This document shows, piece after piece, positions 45,958 through 61,118 of a stretch of 64,000 bases of DNA. This DNA is from Drosophila persimilis. Taxonomy: Eukaryota > Arthropoda > Insecta > Diptera > Drosophilidae. How positions within the stretch are numbered: position 1 is the stretch's first letter; the number at the start of each line of letters is the position of its first letter. The notes below the pieces were generated by a model, which did not search any database, was not told the DNA's origin, and worked only from the letters and a program-made list of their open reading frames with translations. Both the position numbers and the translations under genes were made by a program. The stretch spans positions 9,610,001-9,674,000 of the forward strand of contig NW_020825288.1 of assembly GCF_003286085.1 (NCBI RefSeq). The letters run 5' to 3'.

Positions 45958-48900
45958 TGTCTGCCTTTGGGTGTGTGTGCGGGTCTGTAGAGCACCCTAA
46001 AAGCTGGCTACATACAAAAAATCACTAAAAACTTGCAAAAGCATCAAAGCGCACTTTCTGAGCTCTGAGCCAAAGTTGGGCTTGTTCGAGCTATTAAGGT
46101 TGTTGTTGCTGTTGTTGTTCTTCGTTTTGTTGAAAGTTAAAAACTTTTCAAGTGAGTTTTGCGGCTTGGTTTAGGGCATCATCGGACTATTGGCAAAATT
46201 GCTTTCAGATACTTGGCCAAGTCTCGGCTCGACTCCTCGAATTTATGCAGTTTTAATGAGAGTCGCTTGTGGAAATGTTGCTACTAATACAGGAAATTAA
46301 TAAGTTAAGTAGCCATTAGGTGCTTGAGTGCAAAGTTCAATCGTTGAACTTTCACGAATTTTGCCAGCAGATCGAGCATACGCCCCTTAGACAGACACAC
46401 ACGACTGTCTCAGGGAATCCCCCCTGAGAAAGCTCTCTCTCTGATTTTTTGGCTGCTCCTTCTGCTGCTGGTGCCTAAGCCGCGTTTTATTTTCGCTCGG
46501 GGCGAGTGCAGTCATCTGTGAAAATATTGGCAAGACTCAAACAGCGCCAGCATTTGACATAAATCCTTATTATCCTTTTGTGCACAAATTGACATTGCAC
46601 TTGTAAGGCGATTGCTGAATGAGTCCCAATCCCCCCGCCCTCACAGCTGCCCTGCCCCTCAGCTGGCTTTCAACTTTCAACTTTTGTCTGTGGCTTTGTT
46701 TTCCAGACATCCAGCAATTGTTGGCTGCTCTGGAGGAGCTGTAGCTGGAGACACTGCAGCAGCATTAGCAGCAGCCGACAAATGCAGGAAGACCTGACAG
46801 GTCTGTCCCTGTCCTTGGCACGTCTTGCCACTTAATTGACACAGACACGGCTTATGTGGCCTCCGCCATAAAGTGCACGAAATTAAAATTCATAATGTTG
46901 ACTTTAATGGAGCTAATGCTGAAATATCAAAGCTGCTGGCTTAGGTGCCAGCTCGCACATCTCATAGATTAGCCTGGCTGCCATGTACTCACTGGCATGC
47001 CGGGCCAAGTCATGCCGAACCGGGCCCAAAAAGCGTCTTCTTCCTGTCAGCCAGCCAGCCTGCTGCCTTGAATTTTATTATGCGACACGCAGCCTCCTTG
47101 GCCACCTATCTGGGGGGTGATGGAGAGGGAGAGACGCACAACTTTGACGTTATTAAATTATGCGGAGATTTGCGCACTTTTTTTTCTTAGATTTTTTTGG
47201 AAGGGAAAGCCTCTTGACATTTTTAATGATGAGCCGGAGAGTCCTCCGGCTACTGCTTCGCTCCCCTAGGCAGACTCCCCCTTCCGCCACGGACTCTGAC
47301 TAGGCCAAAATTAAATTATTTTATTGCCGGAAATTCATTAAATCATGCTTTTATGCAATTTCCCGACTACATTTTTGGCATACTCAAGTGGGAATCTGTC
47401 AATTCCTCGCCCTATTGGCCTTGACGGACAGAAAGACAGCCTGTCGGAATTTTTCGTCGAGCTGCCGCCCACAGGCCTGCCTTTGATTAGTACGTGCCGT
47501 TGTTAACATTTCTATTATGCCTATAATAATATTTATTTCATTGTTTACTCGGCCGCAGCCACTGCCAGGGCTTGGGCTCGGGCAAAATCGATTGATTTCT
47601 CATCTATTTCCAGATACATGCTCTCTAAGCACCAAAGTCCCTGACAACGCGACGGGGTCCTGAAACAATGCAAATCTGACATTGCCAGAGGAGCGAAATT
47701 TTATTTATGTTTTCACTGGGAAAAAGAGGAAAGCTAAGGCTCGAAAAAAAAAACTTGGAAAGACCGAAAACCCAAACAATCATCAAACAGAATCATAAAA
47801 ACAGTTAGCGACGATCATAAATTTGGCAGAAAGGCATAAAAACTGTGTCACGTGGCATAAAAATGGCTCTTCCTTCTGCATTCTGCAGCCTCTCCAAACC
47901 ATTTACATGCATACGAATAGGAATAGGAACAGCAATACATATAGCTAGATATATGGCCTCGACATTTGTTGCCCGAGTAATCCCTGCAAATCAGCAGTTT
48001 TCCCCGTTGCGGGGACACATACAGTTCGTCTAATAAATCTCGCAACAATAAAAGGAAATTTACATTTTTATAGGAACAGCAGCCGAAAGAAACCGTTAGT
48101 CAATACAATCAATAGAGGGCCATAGGACGGACACCAGACGCGGCCACAATTTAATATTGGATTTCATCGTGGGCTTACCTTGTGTACTATTTGTACGGGT
48201 AATGCCCATGAAATTGCACGAAAGGCCGAAAGGCCTGGCCTGCTAATACAATATTCATATAATTTCGTCTGGAAAATACATCATTAAAATGCTAATGGAA
48301 TTTATTTGTCTATTAAATAGGGAGTATATCGTTAGGGTGAGATTTTATTTATAGAGAAATACATAGATAGAGTCGCAGAGGGACCCCAGCGAAATAAATC
48401 ATAAAAGTTTTCGAGAAAAATACCAAAAATAATATTGAGCGGACCACACCACTCCCCCACACTTACACTAATTCCTGTTATTTGCTACACACCCACACAC
48501 ACAGACACGCACCGACATAACCACTCCCCCCATATTACATGAATAAAACAAAATATAACAAAAATTGCGTTAATTTTTTAGCATGTTGCATGACCAACAA
48601 TTTTTCTATTTCCACAAAGCTCTACGGCTCCCCGGTGATTCGTGCAACAACAGCGCCAGAGACAGAAATAGAAACAGAGGCAGGGACAACAATTTTAAGT
48701 ACTTGACATGAACATTTTCAACAAACCTCAAACCTACGGCAACAACAACAACAACAAAAACAACCACAGCAATGGCCATCTGTAAAATTAAACTTGTGGC
48801 GCAACGCACGCGAAAATTTGTGCTCCACTGGCCAACAAAAGGGAGTCACCCAAGCCACCCAACCACCCAACCACCCATCCCAGCCCTTGATGCTGCAGTG

Positions 48901-51900
48901 TGGCTGCCTGCTGATGTTTATCATAACCGCCTACAAGAGCCACAATGACAAGAACCACAGCAAGGGAAGCACCACCAGCAGTAACAATATGGTTTGGCCA
49001 TCGCCGCATCCAGCCAAATAATTTGCTGGCAGGCGTAGCTAATGACCAACTCGTGTAAGTGCGCTGGATAGATGGATGGATGGTTGGCTGTGACTAGGGG
49101 GGGACTAGGATGAAAAATCAGGACAGCCCGGCTCAGTGTACCACCACAACCGAAAAAAGAGCAACAGACAAAAAAAAAAAAACAACAGCAACAATCACAA
49201 GTTTGGTTACAAGCAAAATGATGGGCATGAATTCATCATGGGAGTGCTTGTGGAGCCACCAGCTTGGACTGGTGGGACTCTGTCCCAGAAATTCCCGGCT
49301 GCCCGCCCTTTCCATTAGGTCTTTGTCGAGGGGGAAATTTAAAATAAAGTAACGAAACATAGTCCTCCTACACTCGCAAAAAACATACGTATGTTTATGT
49401 TTAATATAATTGGATAATATTAACGACAGCGAAGATAATAATTGCTGCAGAACAGATCCTTCCAGATGAAAGATCATAATCCAGACTAGAGGGCAAGCAC
49501 TCTGCGCAACCCCTGGCTCGCTCCAATATGAGTAAAATATCGGGGCACGACGGACGACCCAAGACTTGTTTTATAGGTCACTGACTGGAGCAAATCGTGA
49601 AGACGCATTGTTTCTCTGAGTGTAGCTGTAGGAAGATGCAGAGAGGGTGAGGCAGGGACTCGCTGTGAGATTGAGTGAGGCAGAGGAGAGGCGACATCGT
49701 TCGCTAATTTTATGCTCTTTTGTGATTTTTGTGCTGGACACACCCTGTGGGCATGTTTAGTGTCCTTTCACTTTCCCAGTAAATGCAAACTTTGCGCGCT
49801 TTCGTCATTAGCGTTGATAGCTGTAACGTGAACAGGAAGCCAGCAAAAGGACCGGGAACGGGAACGGCAACGGGGAGTGGGTGAAGCAGTGGCAGCAGAG
49901 ACTGAGACAAACAGGCACTCTGGAGGAGAGAGTGCCACAGGGAGACCTGAAAGCTCCTTGCTGGCTGCCTTTTTGGCCGCGTTTCATGTGTTGTTGGCGC
50001 CATTTTCCCCCTATTCTTCTTGTCGTTGTCATTGGGTTTGTGGTCCCCAACAGTTTGGTTACTTTTAATGAGCGGGGCGTGGCTCGTGGCATAAAACATT
50101 TCACTGTGGCGGAGGGCGGTCGGCGGTGGGCGGTGGGGGTGCTCTCATTAAGTTGCGGTCGTACAGTTTTATTCCGCTCCGCTCGCACTTATTTTTCGCC
50201 TAATGAAAGTGAATTATTAAATGAGAGCCTGCTGAATGTAGAATCCCAGAGCCAGCTACTCGTCATAAGTATCTGGCAGCCACTTCCAAGCACTCGAAAC
50301 ATACTTTGGCACAAAAATAAACCGAATACCACCTTCTTATGTTGAGATCTGACAGCGTGACAGCGGCAGCCTCCTACAAACAAAAAAAGGGTTCCATTGA
50401 CCCCGGACTCGCTTCCAGCCAAATCCCGAACTTTAGGTCCCAACATCAAAGGCATTCCTCCAGGACGAAAGTGGGTAACCCACTTAAAAAAAGCTGAAAC
50501 AAAATTAAATTGGGCCTTGCCCTCTGCGGCGTTGCTTATTAAAGTGCCGGCGTCTAGCCGCACAGGCAGACACATGTGTGGCATGCTCCTGCATATCAAA
50601 TTTGTATGTAAATGACAAGTTTTTCAAGAAGTTCCCCAAAAATTCATAAAGTTGGGGGCGTTCCTGGGATTTTACCCCCGTTTACCCTTTCCACTTTGCC
50701 AAGCAACTACAATTTTTTGTACAATATTCAATTTGCAGTTGGAACCCCGTGACAGCTTTATTAAAAAATGTTTTTAAATTTATTCAATCTATGATTGGTT
50801 GTTTCTATGGGAGCTACTTTTTTTGATATAGTGATCCGATACTGAAGTTTCGTGAAGTCAAATTCTGTAGTAGAAAATTTAAAATACATTGTTAACGAAT
50901 ATGGACTAGATAATTATAGAGAGAATCGGGCAGATAGGCAGCCATAAGCAGTCTCCCTACTATATATAAAGCCTTTGGGTCGTCGTCGTCGTCCGATACT
51001 CGTATCATCACGAGCGAGTGAGCCGGGGGTTGGCGTACGGCTGTTCTTGTCTTTCGATAGGACCCTTTTCAAGAGTATACTTTAACAAGTATATAAAAAT
51101 TTGCTTAATTACGCAAACAGAAAGTGACAAGTGCCTGGCACACGAAATTCTGCACAGAATGAGCTCAGTGTATTTCAGTATATCTACGGAAAATCATGAA
51201 TTTTGGACTCGTTTTTAAATTATGTCCAAGATAAAAGCAACAGCTTAGCCCCTTGCCCCTAACGCCGGGCAACACGGAGCGGCTGTTGCAGGGATTTTGG
51301 AAAATTAAATATGTTATAAATAAATCAACTGGCGAAGGCATAAATAAATAATTGAAGATGTCAACTGGCGATGTCTGTAGAGCCGGCTCTTAATCTTGGT
51401 GTGGTTAGGTTTCCTTTGGAATTGTTTAATTTCATTTCGGCTTTTTTCTGTTGGGCTGTGCAACAAACAACTGTGCAAATATTTGGAGCAGCCACAAGGC
51501 GTCGTTGTGCTTTGCGAAGCAAAACAAATTACTTTTAGTTATTGCTTTAAATAGTTTGTGCAGCAATTTATGCAAATGTTTGAACAATCGTTGAGGCAGA
51601 TTGGTTCTACTTGTATACGTATACGTATGCTTTCCGTGTTCAGCTTTGTATCCCTCTAGCTGCAGCCCGGCGTTCTGTGGTGGAGTTTTCTTTAATTAGT
51701 GCACCAAACTGTGGCACAGACGGGAACTGTGGCGTGGCGTGGAGTGGGCGCTGTCTCTGTGTGGGTGCGGTTGTGTAGGTGTAATGGTATTTCCAGCATA
51801 ATTGCAACGGCAGGCGTCTCATTTGAAAGTTTTGGAAGCGTCAGCCGCAGCCGCAGCAAAAGCAAAAGCAAACCTAGCAACATCAGCAGCAACAGTAACT

Positions 51901-52887
51901 AAACACACACACACACTCACACATACGCATAATAAATGAATATATACGAGTGTGTGCCTGCCATGTTAGAGGCACTCTCCCACACACATAGATACTCGTT
52001 GGTGGAATAACTTGGCGGCTTGCTTTCGCAAATTTGCAAATATTTCACTTGCAGTGCCTCAAGTTATGCTACACTAATTTGCAAGTCGTTGTTTTTGTAG
52101 CTGCTACTAATTAGTGTCTAATGCAGCAGCTTCGCCAGCGGAAACCGCAGCGCCAGCGAAAGTGCTGTAATAATAAACCAAGTTCTGTCCTCTAGAGCTC
52201 TTGAATCGATTGAGCTATTGCCATAGAAAGTTCCCTGATTCCTGATCAAAACGCTACAACGGGGGCGGGCCCATAAAAATCACATCAAAGCCGAGGCGAG
52301 ACATAAAAAAGAACTCTTGCTAAACGGCCATGCATACTCGTAAAACTTGACAATTTGTTGGTCAAAACTTCTCACTCCCAGCCCCGGACGAGGCCGAGAG
52401 GGGGAGAGAGACGAAAGCTGGTCAAGTACGAGTATTTTGCAAAACAATACGCCATTTAACTGCTTCAATTTGAGTTTGGTTGTAAAACTTTTTCGCTACT
52501 CTCGAGATTCTTCTCCCTTTTTGTACCCTACCCTATATACCCCACGTATATATATAGCATACTCGTTGTAGAAGTATTTGGGTGTGTGCGTGCGTAACCT
52601 TTGCAACAGCGAAACAAAGGAGGGAAAAAAATGGTTGCCAAGTTTATTAAAAGTTGCGGCAAGCTGCAGACACAGTGCGAACTCTGGCCCGCAGGACGAA
52701 GACGCTGAGAGCCAAGGAAGTGAGCGCTGACAGCCAGCAACTGACAAATGCCAACGCTAACTCACTCAACTCCACGCAAAATGAAATAAAAATAAGAAGA
52801 AAAAAATGCTCAGAATGGCAAGAAGAAAGATTTCAAGTTTCCTCTTTTCCATTTTCCTTTGTTTTTCTTCTTGTTGTACCCTTGTGA

Positions 52888-52910
52888 GTGTGTGTGTGTG
52901 TGTGTGTGTG
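52888..52910. repeat. (GT)n microsatellite
   Basis: Twenty-three bases of alternating GT; a second array is at 54934-54955. Confidence 0.9.
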
Positions 52911-55900
52911 CGTGTTTCTTTTTCGCTGATTTTTTCTTTTGCATCTTGCCTTTTGGCAGCATCTTTGAGCGGTTTTTTATTATTATTATCTTTGACCTGG
53001 ACCTGCCCTCCGGTCCTCCGTTCCTCCGTTCCTCGCCTTTTCCATGTTTCTCAATTTTTATTTATGGAGAAAGTTTTTGGCGCTTTCTTATGCATTTTCT
53101 GCGTGCGCTTCGTTTATGTGTGTGTGTGTGTGTTTGTGTGTTTCTGGGTCAGTGGGTAGTACTATATTGTAATATGGCACCCTAATGGTACTTTGACCAT
53201 TAAAGTGGGGGGTACTGATGCATTTTAAGATGATACGAGATCCATTATTTGCGGGCTTTTTAACGATGGTCGAATTTTTGATTTTCGTTCTTTGCGAATT
53301 GCAAATTTTGATATTGAAATGTTTCCATTTTCTGAGTACCATATGATCTACTGCCTTTATTCTGTGTATTATTTTAAATATTATTTATTATAGTTTAATC
53401 TGCTTACATTCATCATTAAGACGATATTTTCTATCAAACACTGCTGCTATTCCTCTGGTTGGTCAGTTCCCTCTCACAGAGCTACAGGATATCCTTGCAA
53501 TATCTATCAAACATCTCTCTGAAGATTGCACAGCAAACAATGTGCAGTGGCAAAATGTTTGGCCAACTGAAGTCTCAGAATCAACTGTCAGCCTCACAGT
53601 CCACCGGGCTCTGGCTCTGGCTCGGGCTCTGGTTCGAACAACTATTAGGGCTTCTATTTCTCAGGGCCTCTCCCTTGGATGCCTTCGCACCACTTGAGCC
53701 TTGAGAGCTGACGGTGACGATGATTCGATGCTTCTATCGATTTAGGTTGATACTTGTCTGGGCTTTGGCAAAACGGTTCTGATTGAACACAACAATTTTG
53801 AAATTGCTAAACACACATGAACACAAAAACAGAGCCAGAGCTCTGCAGATCCAGACAGACACTAGTGGGAGTGGTGCACAACTACACGTTCGTATTACGT
53901 GCTGGTGACATTACTGCTGACAACGAGCCAGTTTGAAATTTAAACAGTTCCTTGTGTTCCCTGTGTTCCCTCTGTTCCCTGTGTTCTGTGCGCCCAGCAT
54001 GTCCTGGCGCCGAGTCAATCAATTGGCAGAAATTCGCATCTGTTCGGATGTTTGCCCCTGTTTGACTGTGCCTGTCTGTGCCCGTCTGTGTCTGTGTCTG
54101 TGTGTTCGGGGATGTCTCGCATTTCCGGCACATTGCCGTTAAATGATTTTTAGCAAAAATCGTGCGGACATGACACACTCAAGTGGCTACCGATGCCACC
54201 ACTCCTCCCAACACTCCACTCCACACCAGTCCAGTCCACCACCCAATCCGTTTCCCACTCTCCGTCATCCTTTGCATCTTCAGAGAGCACGTGATTGCTC
54301 AGCTCTTGGCATCTGCCTATCGATGGATGTACTGGGCCGTGTCAAGTAGCGGAGTACGACAGAGGAGGAGGAATCTCAAGTAATTTCCATTAAGTAAGTG
54401 TTTTGGCACTTAAACTTCGAATGCATTGGCATTGGCTGTGATTGCATTAGGCGACAAGTGGGTGCCGGAGAGGACATTTCGTAGGGCAGGACATTCTTAA
54501 AGCCGCTTAAGCGCCTTTGTCGCCATTTCCGGGATGCTTAAAGACGACTCCATGCTCCATGCTCCATGCCCCTTGCTGGGGCCACCTACTGTTTCTGGCT
54601 TCTGTTGTTTGCCAACATCGTTCTACCTGAGCTAAAAATTATACAAACAACAGCTGGCTGGGGTGGACGGACACTGTCCTGAGATACTGCTGCAAAGTAG
54701 GGCCGGTGAGGCTAGGCAGCGGCAGCTGGCCGCTCTCATCGCCATCATCATCATGGTCGTTATATCAATGTATGGCTTTGGATGGGTGGATGGGGCCGGC
54801 ACGAAGTCTTCGTTTTGAAAATGCCATTTCCGACCATTTCCCGGAAACGTAACATCCGCCCCACCCAGAGGGGGGCTGCGAAGGCAAGGTGCCATGGAGA
54901 GGGGCAAGATGATGCTAATGGCGCCATTGTTGTTGTGTGTGTGTGTGTGTGTGTGCTGAAGATGGAGAAAGACCCATAAAGTCATAAGATTGGCGGCTTG
55001 ACGCTCATTAGGCATTGGACCAGGGACTGAGGTCTCAAGGTCTCAGGTTTGGCTACTTAGAGGAGTCCCTCCTCGTGGTCCAAAAACCCAAAATCAAACA
55101 ACGCATAAGGGAAAATGAAGCAGGTCCCAGTTTAGATTATTTCCAACTGGTCCTGGGATGATTTCAGTTGGTTTCAAGAGGTTCCAAGTAATTCAAGGAA
55201 GTTGATTGAAGTACTGGGCCTGGCATTTACTCGTATTCGGTTTTCTAGGAATATGATCTCCGTGGAAATTGAGTAGGAATATGCAAACGTTAATATTTAC
55301 CTGGTAATTGAGTATACGCGCAGTCAGCTGTGACTGTGCATCTTTTATTTAGTTATCGATTCGAGCTCATTTACATTACCTTCTTGACTGCTTTCTGAGG
55401 AAGTTGTTATACCAACTTAAACAATTGCCTTTAAGCCGGCAACGTACACTCTGATTGCTGATGCTGCTCTGCTTGAAGTGGCTTTCTTTTTGCACTCTGC
55501 CTTCTGCCACAACCAGAGCTGCCTGAGGCTGCCTATTGGGTCAAGCCCGGTCCTGGGACAACAATTGTTTTATGCCTCTGTTGTGCCAGCCAAGCGGCAG
55601 GTAGGCTATGAACTGCCTTAGCCTTCACAGTGTCAGGCACTGTTGGTTGGTTGTACACTAAAAAATCAAGTTCATTTTTGTGCAGTCTGCCGTGAGGCTG
55701 TAGACGAAGCCGAGAAGGTGGCTTTGTGCTTTTCTTTGCTCGGCTTGAATGAAGAGCACCTCTCGGCCACTTGGAGACTGGTCCGAGCTCCGAGCTCCGA
55801 GCTGTGACAACAGCAACAGCCGCAGTGACAGGCCAATATAGTGTATAACAAGTAAAAGGTAGGGAACAAGATTTTGGGTGGTGCCGAATAGGGTCTAATG

Positions 55901-57762
55901 GCTTCAACTTCTGTTTGATATACCTTGCAGTGGGGCTGCGGCAGCTTCGGCCACAATAGGTACTCATTTGTAGTGAAATGTTGGTCAACAAGACGTGACC
56001 TTGCTCTGCTTTTCTTTGCTTTTTCTTGCCTGTTGTGTCTGTGTGTATGTGTGAGAAAATTGCTTTTATGTTTCTTGAAGCTCGGCGTTCAGGCTTTCTT
56101 CTGGCTGATGCTGGCTCCTGCCCCATGTGTCATTACGTGGCATACACATTGTTGCAGCAACAGCAGCATTGCCGGCTGTGTCTTACACTTCCGTCATGGC
56201 AGCTGCAGACACGCCCACCCTCTCACCAGTGCCACCTCCTGCCTCTCTCTTTGGGCAACCTTTTTGGGGTCAGTTCAGTTTGGTCTTCGCACGCAGCTCC
56301 TTGGCTGATGTTGAGTTCTTGTCTTGTCATTGTTTGTTTAATTTTGTATGCCGGATATCCCGGCGTGTTTTCCCATTGTCCTGCTGTCAACGAAATGCTA
56401 ACAGCAACAACAATAACTATAAGAGTGGGCGTGGCCACAGCAATAGTCACAGCCACAGCCACAGCCTCCTCTTCTTGCCCACTCCGCCAGCGTACCTACG
56501 CGTATCTCTCTTTCATCAATGTTTATGCCGCTGACAACAAAAGAAATTAAATTGCCAACACTGAAATTCAATTGTATCTCGCTGCCACTCTCTCTCTTTC
56601 TTCCTTTTGCTACACTCAAAATTCTTGAAGCTGCCGGCAGACGCCGGTCGGCTCTGGGGCGTGGCATGACGACATCTTGAATGGTTATTGCCGCTGACTT
56701 ATTGGGGCATGGCATTGATTTTTTCCCTTTGTTGCCCGCCTTTGTGGGGCACAGTTGTAGGAAGTAAACATTTTCGGTGCTTTCAATTTATTAAAAGGCG
56801 CGTCAGGCAGCCATAAAAAGGTCAATGATTATTATGTTTTCCATGCGAAATACCAGGAGTGCTCCCACTCCCAGCCACCTAGCCACCCAGCAGACAGTGG
56901 CCAAAAATAGAGACAGCTCCATGCTACATGGAGTACGGAGTACGGAGCCATCATCCACGGGACATGGCAATTTGTTTGGATTGGCATTGAGGCGGTTCTG
57001 AAGTGGCTGCCTCGCCTCGTCTCGCCTCGTCTCGCCTCGCATCGTCTCGATTTTGATGGCATTTTTGTGGTGCTTCGTTCAGGTTCAAAGCGACCCCGTG
57101 CCCGTTGCCATAGACTGCACTGATTGGCCCTAATAGTTAGCATCGAGAAGCAGAAATTTAAACTTCTGTCCGGCTCTGTTGGGTCTTGGTCTGCTGGCAG
57201 TTTAATTCACATTCCGAATTGGTTGCCATTTGCCTCTCGTTCGCCTTTCCTGCCATAAATCAACATTTAACACAGCCTGAATATCCGCTCTTGTTTGCCC
57301 ACCATTTTCCATTTCCATTTTTCCATTTTGGCATTTTCCTTTTTGCTCCATGTTTCGCCAAAAGCCTACTTTGTAGCGCTTAAACTGCAATTAAAAACAT
57401 TAAATGTGCGCATAATTAAAAACGTTGCCCTCTTTATGACACATTAACATATTTGCATATAGTATTTTTAAAACTATAACCGCCGCCATCATATCCCCTT
57501 CTTATCCGATCTCCTTTTTGATGTATTTAATAATGCCCGACAATAGCAGGCGATTAACCGGGGAGCCCGCGCCTCTGCGCCCCTGGAACGGCAGCAAGCA
57601 TTTGCTCTTTTGGGGCCCATGTCCAAAAGGCCAACGGCCAACATGATGACCATGTTACATTTGCATTCCAAAGGCTACGGCTGCGGCCCCCCTCCCAGAG
57701 TTTCGTTGTCCAACTGCCATCTAATTCGGATTTGGCATTGTGCGTTGTTGCAGCAGGCGGTT

Positions 57763-57783
57763 GGGGCTGGGGCTGGGGCTGGG
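57763..57783 (+). repeat. (GGGGCT)n array, G-quadruplex motif
   Basis: Four runs of three or four G separated by CT only, giving very short loops. Confidence 0.8.
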
Positions 57784-59203
57784 TTTAGATACGGGTATGA
57801 TATCCGAGAGATGCATTCATTAGACGCATTCGCTTTCGCATTCGGTGCATTCGATTACAGCATGCGTATAATTGTCCAACCCCAATCAAAGCGCAATCGT
57901 GCCCCAGCCAGCGGCCAAATCGATTAACATGCCAAGGCATTGTCTGAGATACATTCGCACGGGGACGCTTCGTCGTTACACATTATGGCCATTATCCCTG
58001 CCGCAAATGCCTGACCCATTGGCCTGGCAGGCAACTAATCATCCCAGGGTTATACTTGGGGCACATTCTTGTACGCGTATCCATAATCATTGATTGGAAA
58101 AAGCGTCGAAAGGTTTCATTTACAGGGCAATGTTTACGAGTTTGTGCATTAAGCGAAAAAACCTAAACCCAACCGTTTTTTCCTTCCAAAATTGTTTGAT
58201 TTTTAATCAAATTTCAATTAAACTTGCCATAAAAGTTTTGATTTATTTCAAAATGGATCTAGATAAAGCAGTCTATATCTATTTCTGGTTCTTAAAACGT
58301 TTGTTTTCCCAGTGTAGTCGTGGCGGGGCACAAATTAAATTGCATTAGAAATGTCTTTAATTGACACCAAGGTAACGCATAAATTTCAATTGGGGCTCCT
58401 CCATGTGTGACAAAGATACAGAAGCACCCAGAGAAAGAGAGAGAAAGATAGCTGGATGGAAAGAGTGGGACTGCCTACGAGAAGCCGGAAATTGTGAGTG
58501 TTCTATGGAGGGGGGTGACACGGGGGAAGTGCAGATACGGCCGCACTCGGCATGTGCGAGAGAATTATTATCTTGTACTTGGCCATGTCAAAGAAAATTT
58601 GCATTTTTCGGTCTGACAAAGGGCGGCAAACAGCAGCCGGGGCAACCAAGGCATCGGAGAGGCAGGAGAGAGGTGTGGCTGGCAGTAGCCGACATGGCTC
58701 TCTGCGGTGCAATGTCAACGTGTTCGTCGTGCTCGGCGCTACCAATACCAAATTGTCTGCCACAATAGACTGACAAGGTGCTAGATTGCACGACCGTCCT
58801 TATGGGCATGGGTGTCCTTCTGGAGGCTCTGTGTGTTCTAAAATAGAGCAACAATGTGCATTGACAATGAGATGAGAGCTGCCAGCAAATGTGACACAGA
58901 TACAAACTTTTAAATGCACAGGGAAAAGCAATTGCAGGCCAATGAGTGAGTGTGGCATTTAGGCTGTAACCAGGTCTATGCAGAGTGTAATAATTTCTAT
59001 TATATCTGTCTAATTAATACATATTATACCACGTAATCCCAATACACTCCTTTCTCGGGAAACTCATTAGTTGAGCGCTCTAAGCGCTAGTCCCTGAGGA
59101 TAATTTAGCGTTTAGCCCAGGAATATGGCCTTGAATCAACCGTAACGCAGAATTTCATTCATTTATAGCTCTCAGGCGCAACAACATAACAACATGCCAC
59201 ACC

Positions 59204-59223
59204 CATTCCATTCCATTCCATTC
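59204..59223. repeat. (CATTC)4 pentamer array
   Basis: Four perfect CATTC units followed by CACTC. CATTC/GAATG is a satellite-like word in many animals. Confidence 0.8.
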
Positions 59224-61118
59224 CACTCCCGTGTTACCTCAGCCGCCAATCCTCACATATAATTGTGCGGTTTCTCAGCAATTTTTATGTGTTTTAATTT
59301 TCATTGGAGCACTAAAAACATGTCAGCGTCGTCAATGTCAGTCAGACCCCATCTGGTCTCCCTCTTCAAGGGGGAAGTAAGCAATCCGGAGCAACACGGA
59401 GAGGTGGGGAGCACCAACAAGAGTCTGAAGAGGCTAATAAACACTTATATAAAATTCTCGAATCGCACGTGTTGCGTTTGTCAAGGGGTTGCTGCTGTGG
59501 CTGCCACGACATGGAGACATACAATACAATAAAACTGCTAAGTGCATGGGCATGTTGTGCCATATAGCTCCATCTAGCTTCTGTACGTATTAATCGAGGT
59601 GTGCTGCATGCTGCAGGCCATAAAATCCAAGTGGAGAAGTGTGTGGAGGATCAGGGAAAAGGGCAGTGGCAGTGGCAGTGGCATCGATAAGCTGCCAGAA
59701 ACAGTGCAACGCGTGTGCCACATAAAAATGGCATTTTGACATGGCCACCGAGTGGTCCCGTAAAGAGGGTGAGGGCCAGCGGAGCTAATGAGCATTATGA
59801 ATGCTTTCCCTGATGTCATTGCACTTGAGTTGATCTACTTACTCGGTACTGGGAGGGCTACAGGGTATATTGTATTCGTTTATTGTAGGTGACGTACATA
59901 AAACTGAGGCTAGCCTTCAGCAGTCGAGGATATATGACTATGAGAGTTTAGTTTGATAGTTTTTACTATCAACTACTACAGTCGACTATATCGTCTATAT
60001 CCTGTGCCTCATGCAGTCCACTTAATGGACAGCGGCCTTCAGACCTCACCCCCTGCTCCTGCCCAGCCGGGAATCCTTACAAAACGCTGCAATGAAAGGC
60101 AAGAAAATGGTCTGTGTGTTGCTTGAACGCCTGCCAATCCAGGGGTAGCAAAAAGTAATTGAAACTTAAATAAACAGAGTGCTGGAGCAGCGACCGCAGG
60201 GCCGAGTGCAAACAGTTGCAAAAAACCGAAACAGAAACAGTAACGGAACGGGTTAAGTGGCCGCATCCTCAACTCCGGCTTCACAGCCGGCCGGGAGTTG
60301 CATGCAGCATGCAGCATGAATGAGGCCACATACACACGGAGCAGAGCGGAGCGGAGCGGAGCGGAGATCGACATGCTCATTCAGGCTCAAGTGCCTGCCA
60401 CTTGTGCACAGCCTCATTAGCACAAACAAAAAATTTGCACTCACAAAGAGCCCGTTTTGTTCTTGTCATTATTATTATGCTCGTTTTTTTTTGTGCTTGG
60501 ATTTCTGCTACTCCTTTTTTCTGCTACTGTTTTTGATGATTTGATATTGTTTATCATATTTGCTTTGGCTTTGTATAGGATAGGGATAGGGCTAGGGCTG
60601 CACTTCCTGTCGACAGCGGCAGGCTGGCAACATTGTCCATAGGGCGGGCGGGCGGTCGTTGGCAGCATGTTGCCAGGCTTCCCGAACATGTTGCTTCCAG
60701 AACATTTTCCAGCGCGCTAATTTTGGAAATGCTCGTTCTCGTTCCCGGTCCCGTTCTCGTGTCTTGTTTTCGGGGTGGGTGTGTTCTTGCGGCTGTCCTC
60801 CGCTGTCGAGCCTTGATGAGTTTTCATTCGTTTGTCAACTTGTCGTAGGCACGGATTGTTCTCTGTTGTAGGGTCCCGTCTTTGTCTCTGTCTCTTCTCT
60901 CCGGTTCGGTTCGGTTCGTTTCGGTCCGTGTTTAGACGGCTTCGGGATTGCTGCCGGGGTCTTGTTTACACGCCAAATAACGCGTCTTTGCGGTAGCGTT
61001 CGCGACCGTGACAGCTGTGGATCATTTTGAGATTTGAGATTTGAGAGGGCCATGCATTTTGAGAGCTGTTTAATTATACAACAACTAAACATTGTTTATT
61101 ATTCGTTCCGCCTTGCAG

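Larger units (their letters stand above)
42761..61118. other. Long non-coding region, possible first intron
   Basis: About 18 kb with no convincing coding exon on either strand. It holds many short tandem arrays: GGGACT (43103-43129), CCCCTG (45925-45957), CTGGGG (57763-57783), GT (52888-52910; 54934-54955), CATTC (59204-59223) and GGAGC (about 60342-60366). Overlapping frames of 100-197 codons near 43.5, 55.5-56.6 and 60.1 kb are rich in Cys, Ser and Leu from low-complexity DNA and lack coding character. Confidence 0.55.

Noticed and set aside
55533..56550. Overlapping frames of 135-197 codons on both strands
   Set aside because: Mutually overlapping, Cys/Ser-rich, low-complexity; no splice sites or family match.
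59204..59223. CATTC array as satellite DNA
   Set aside because: Only four units; too short to be called a satellite block.
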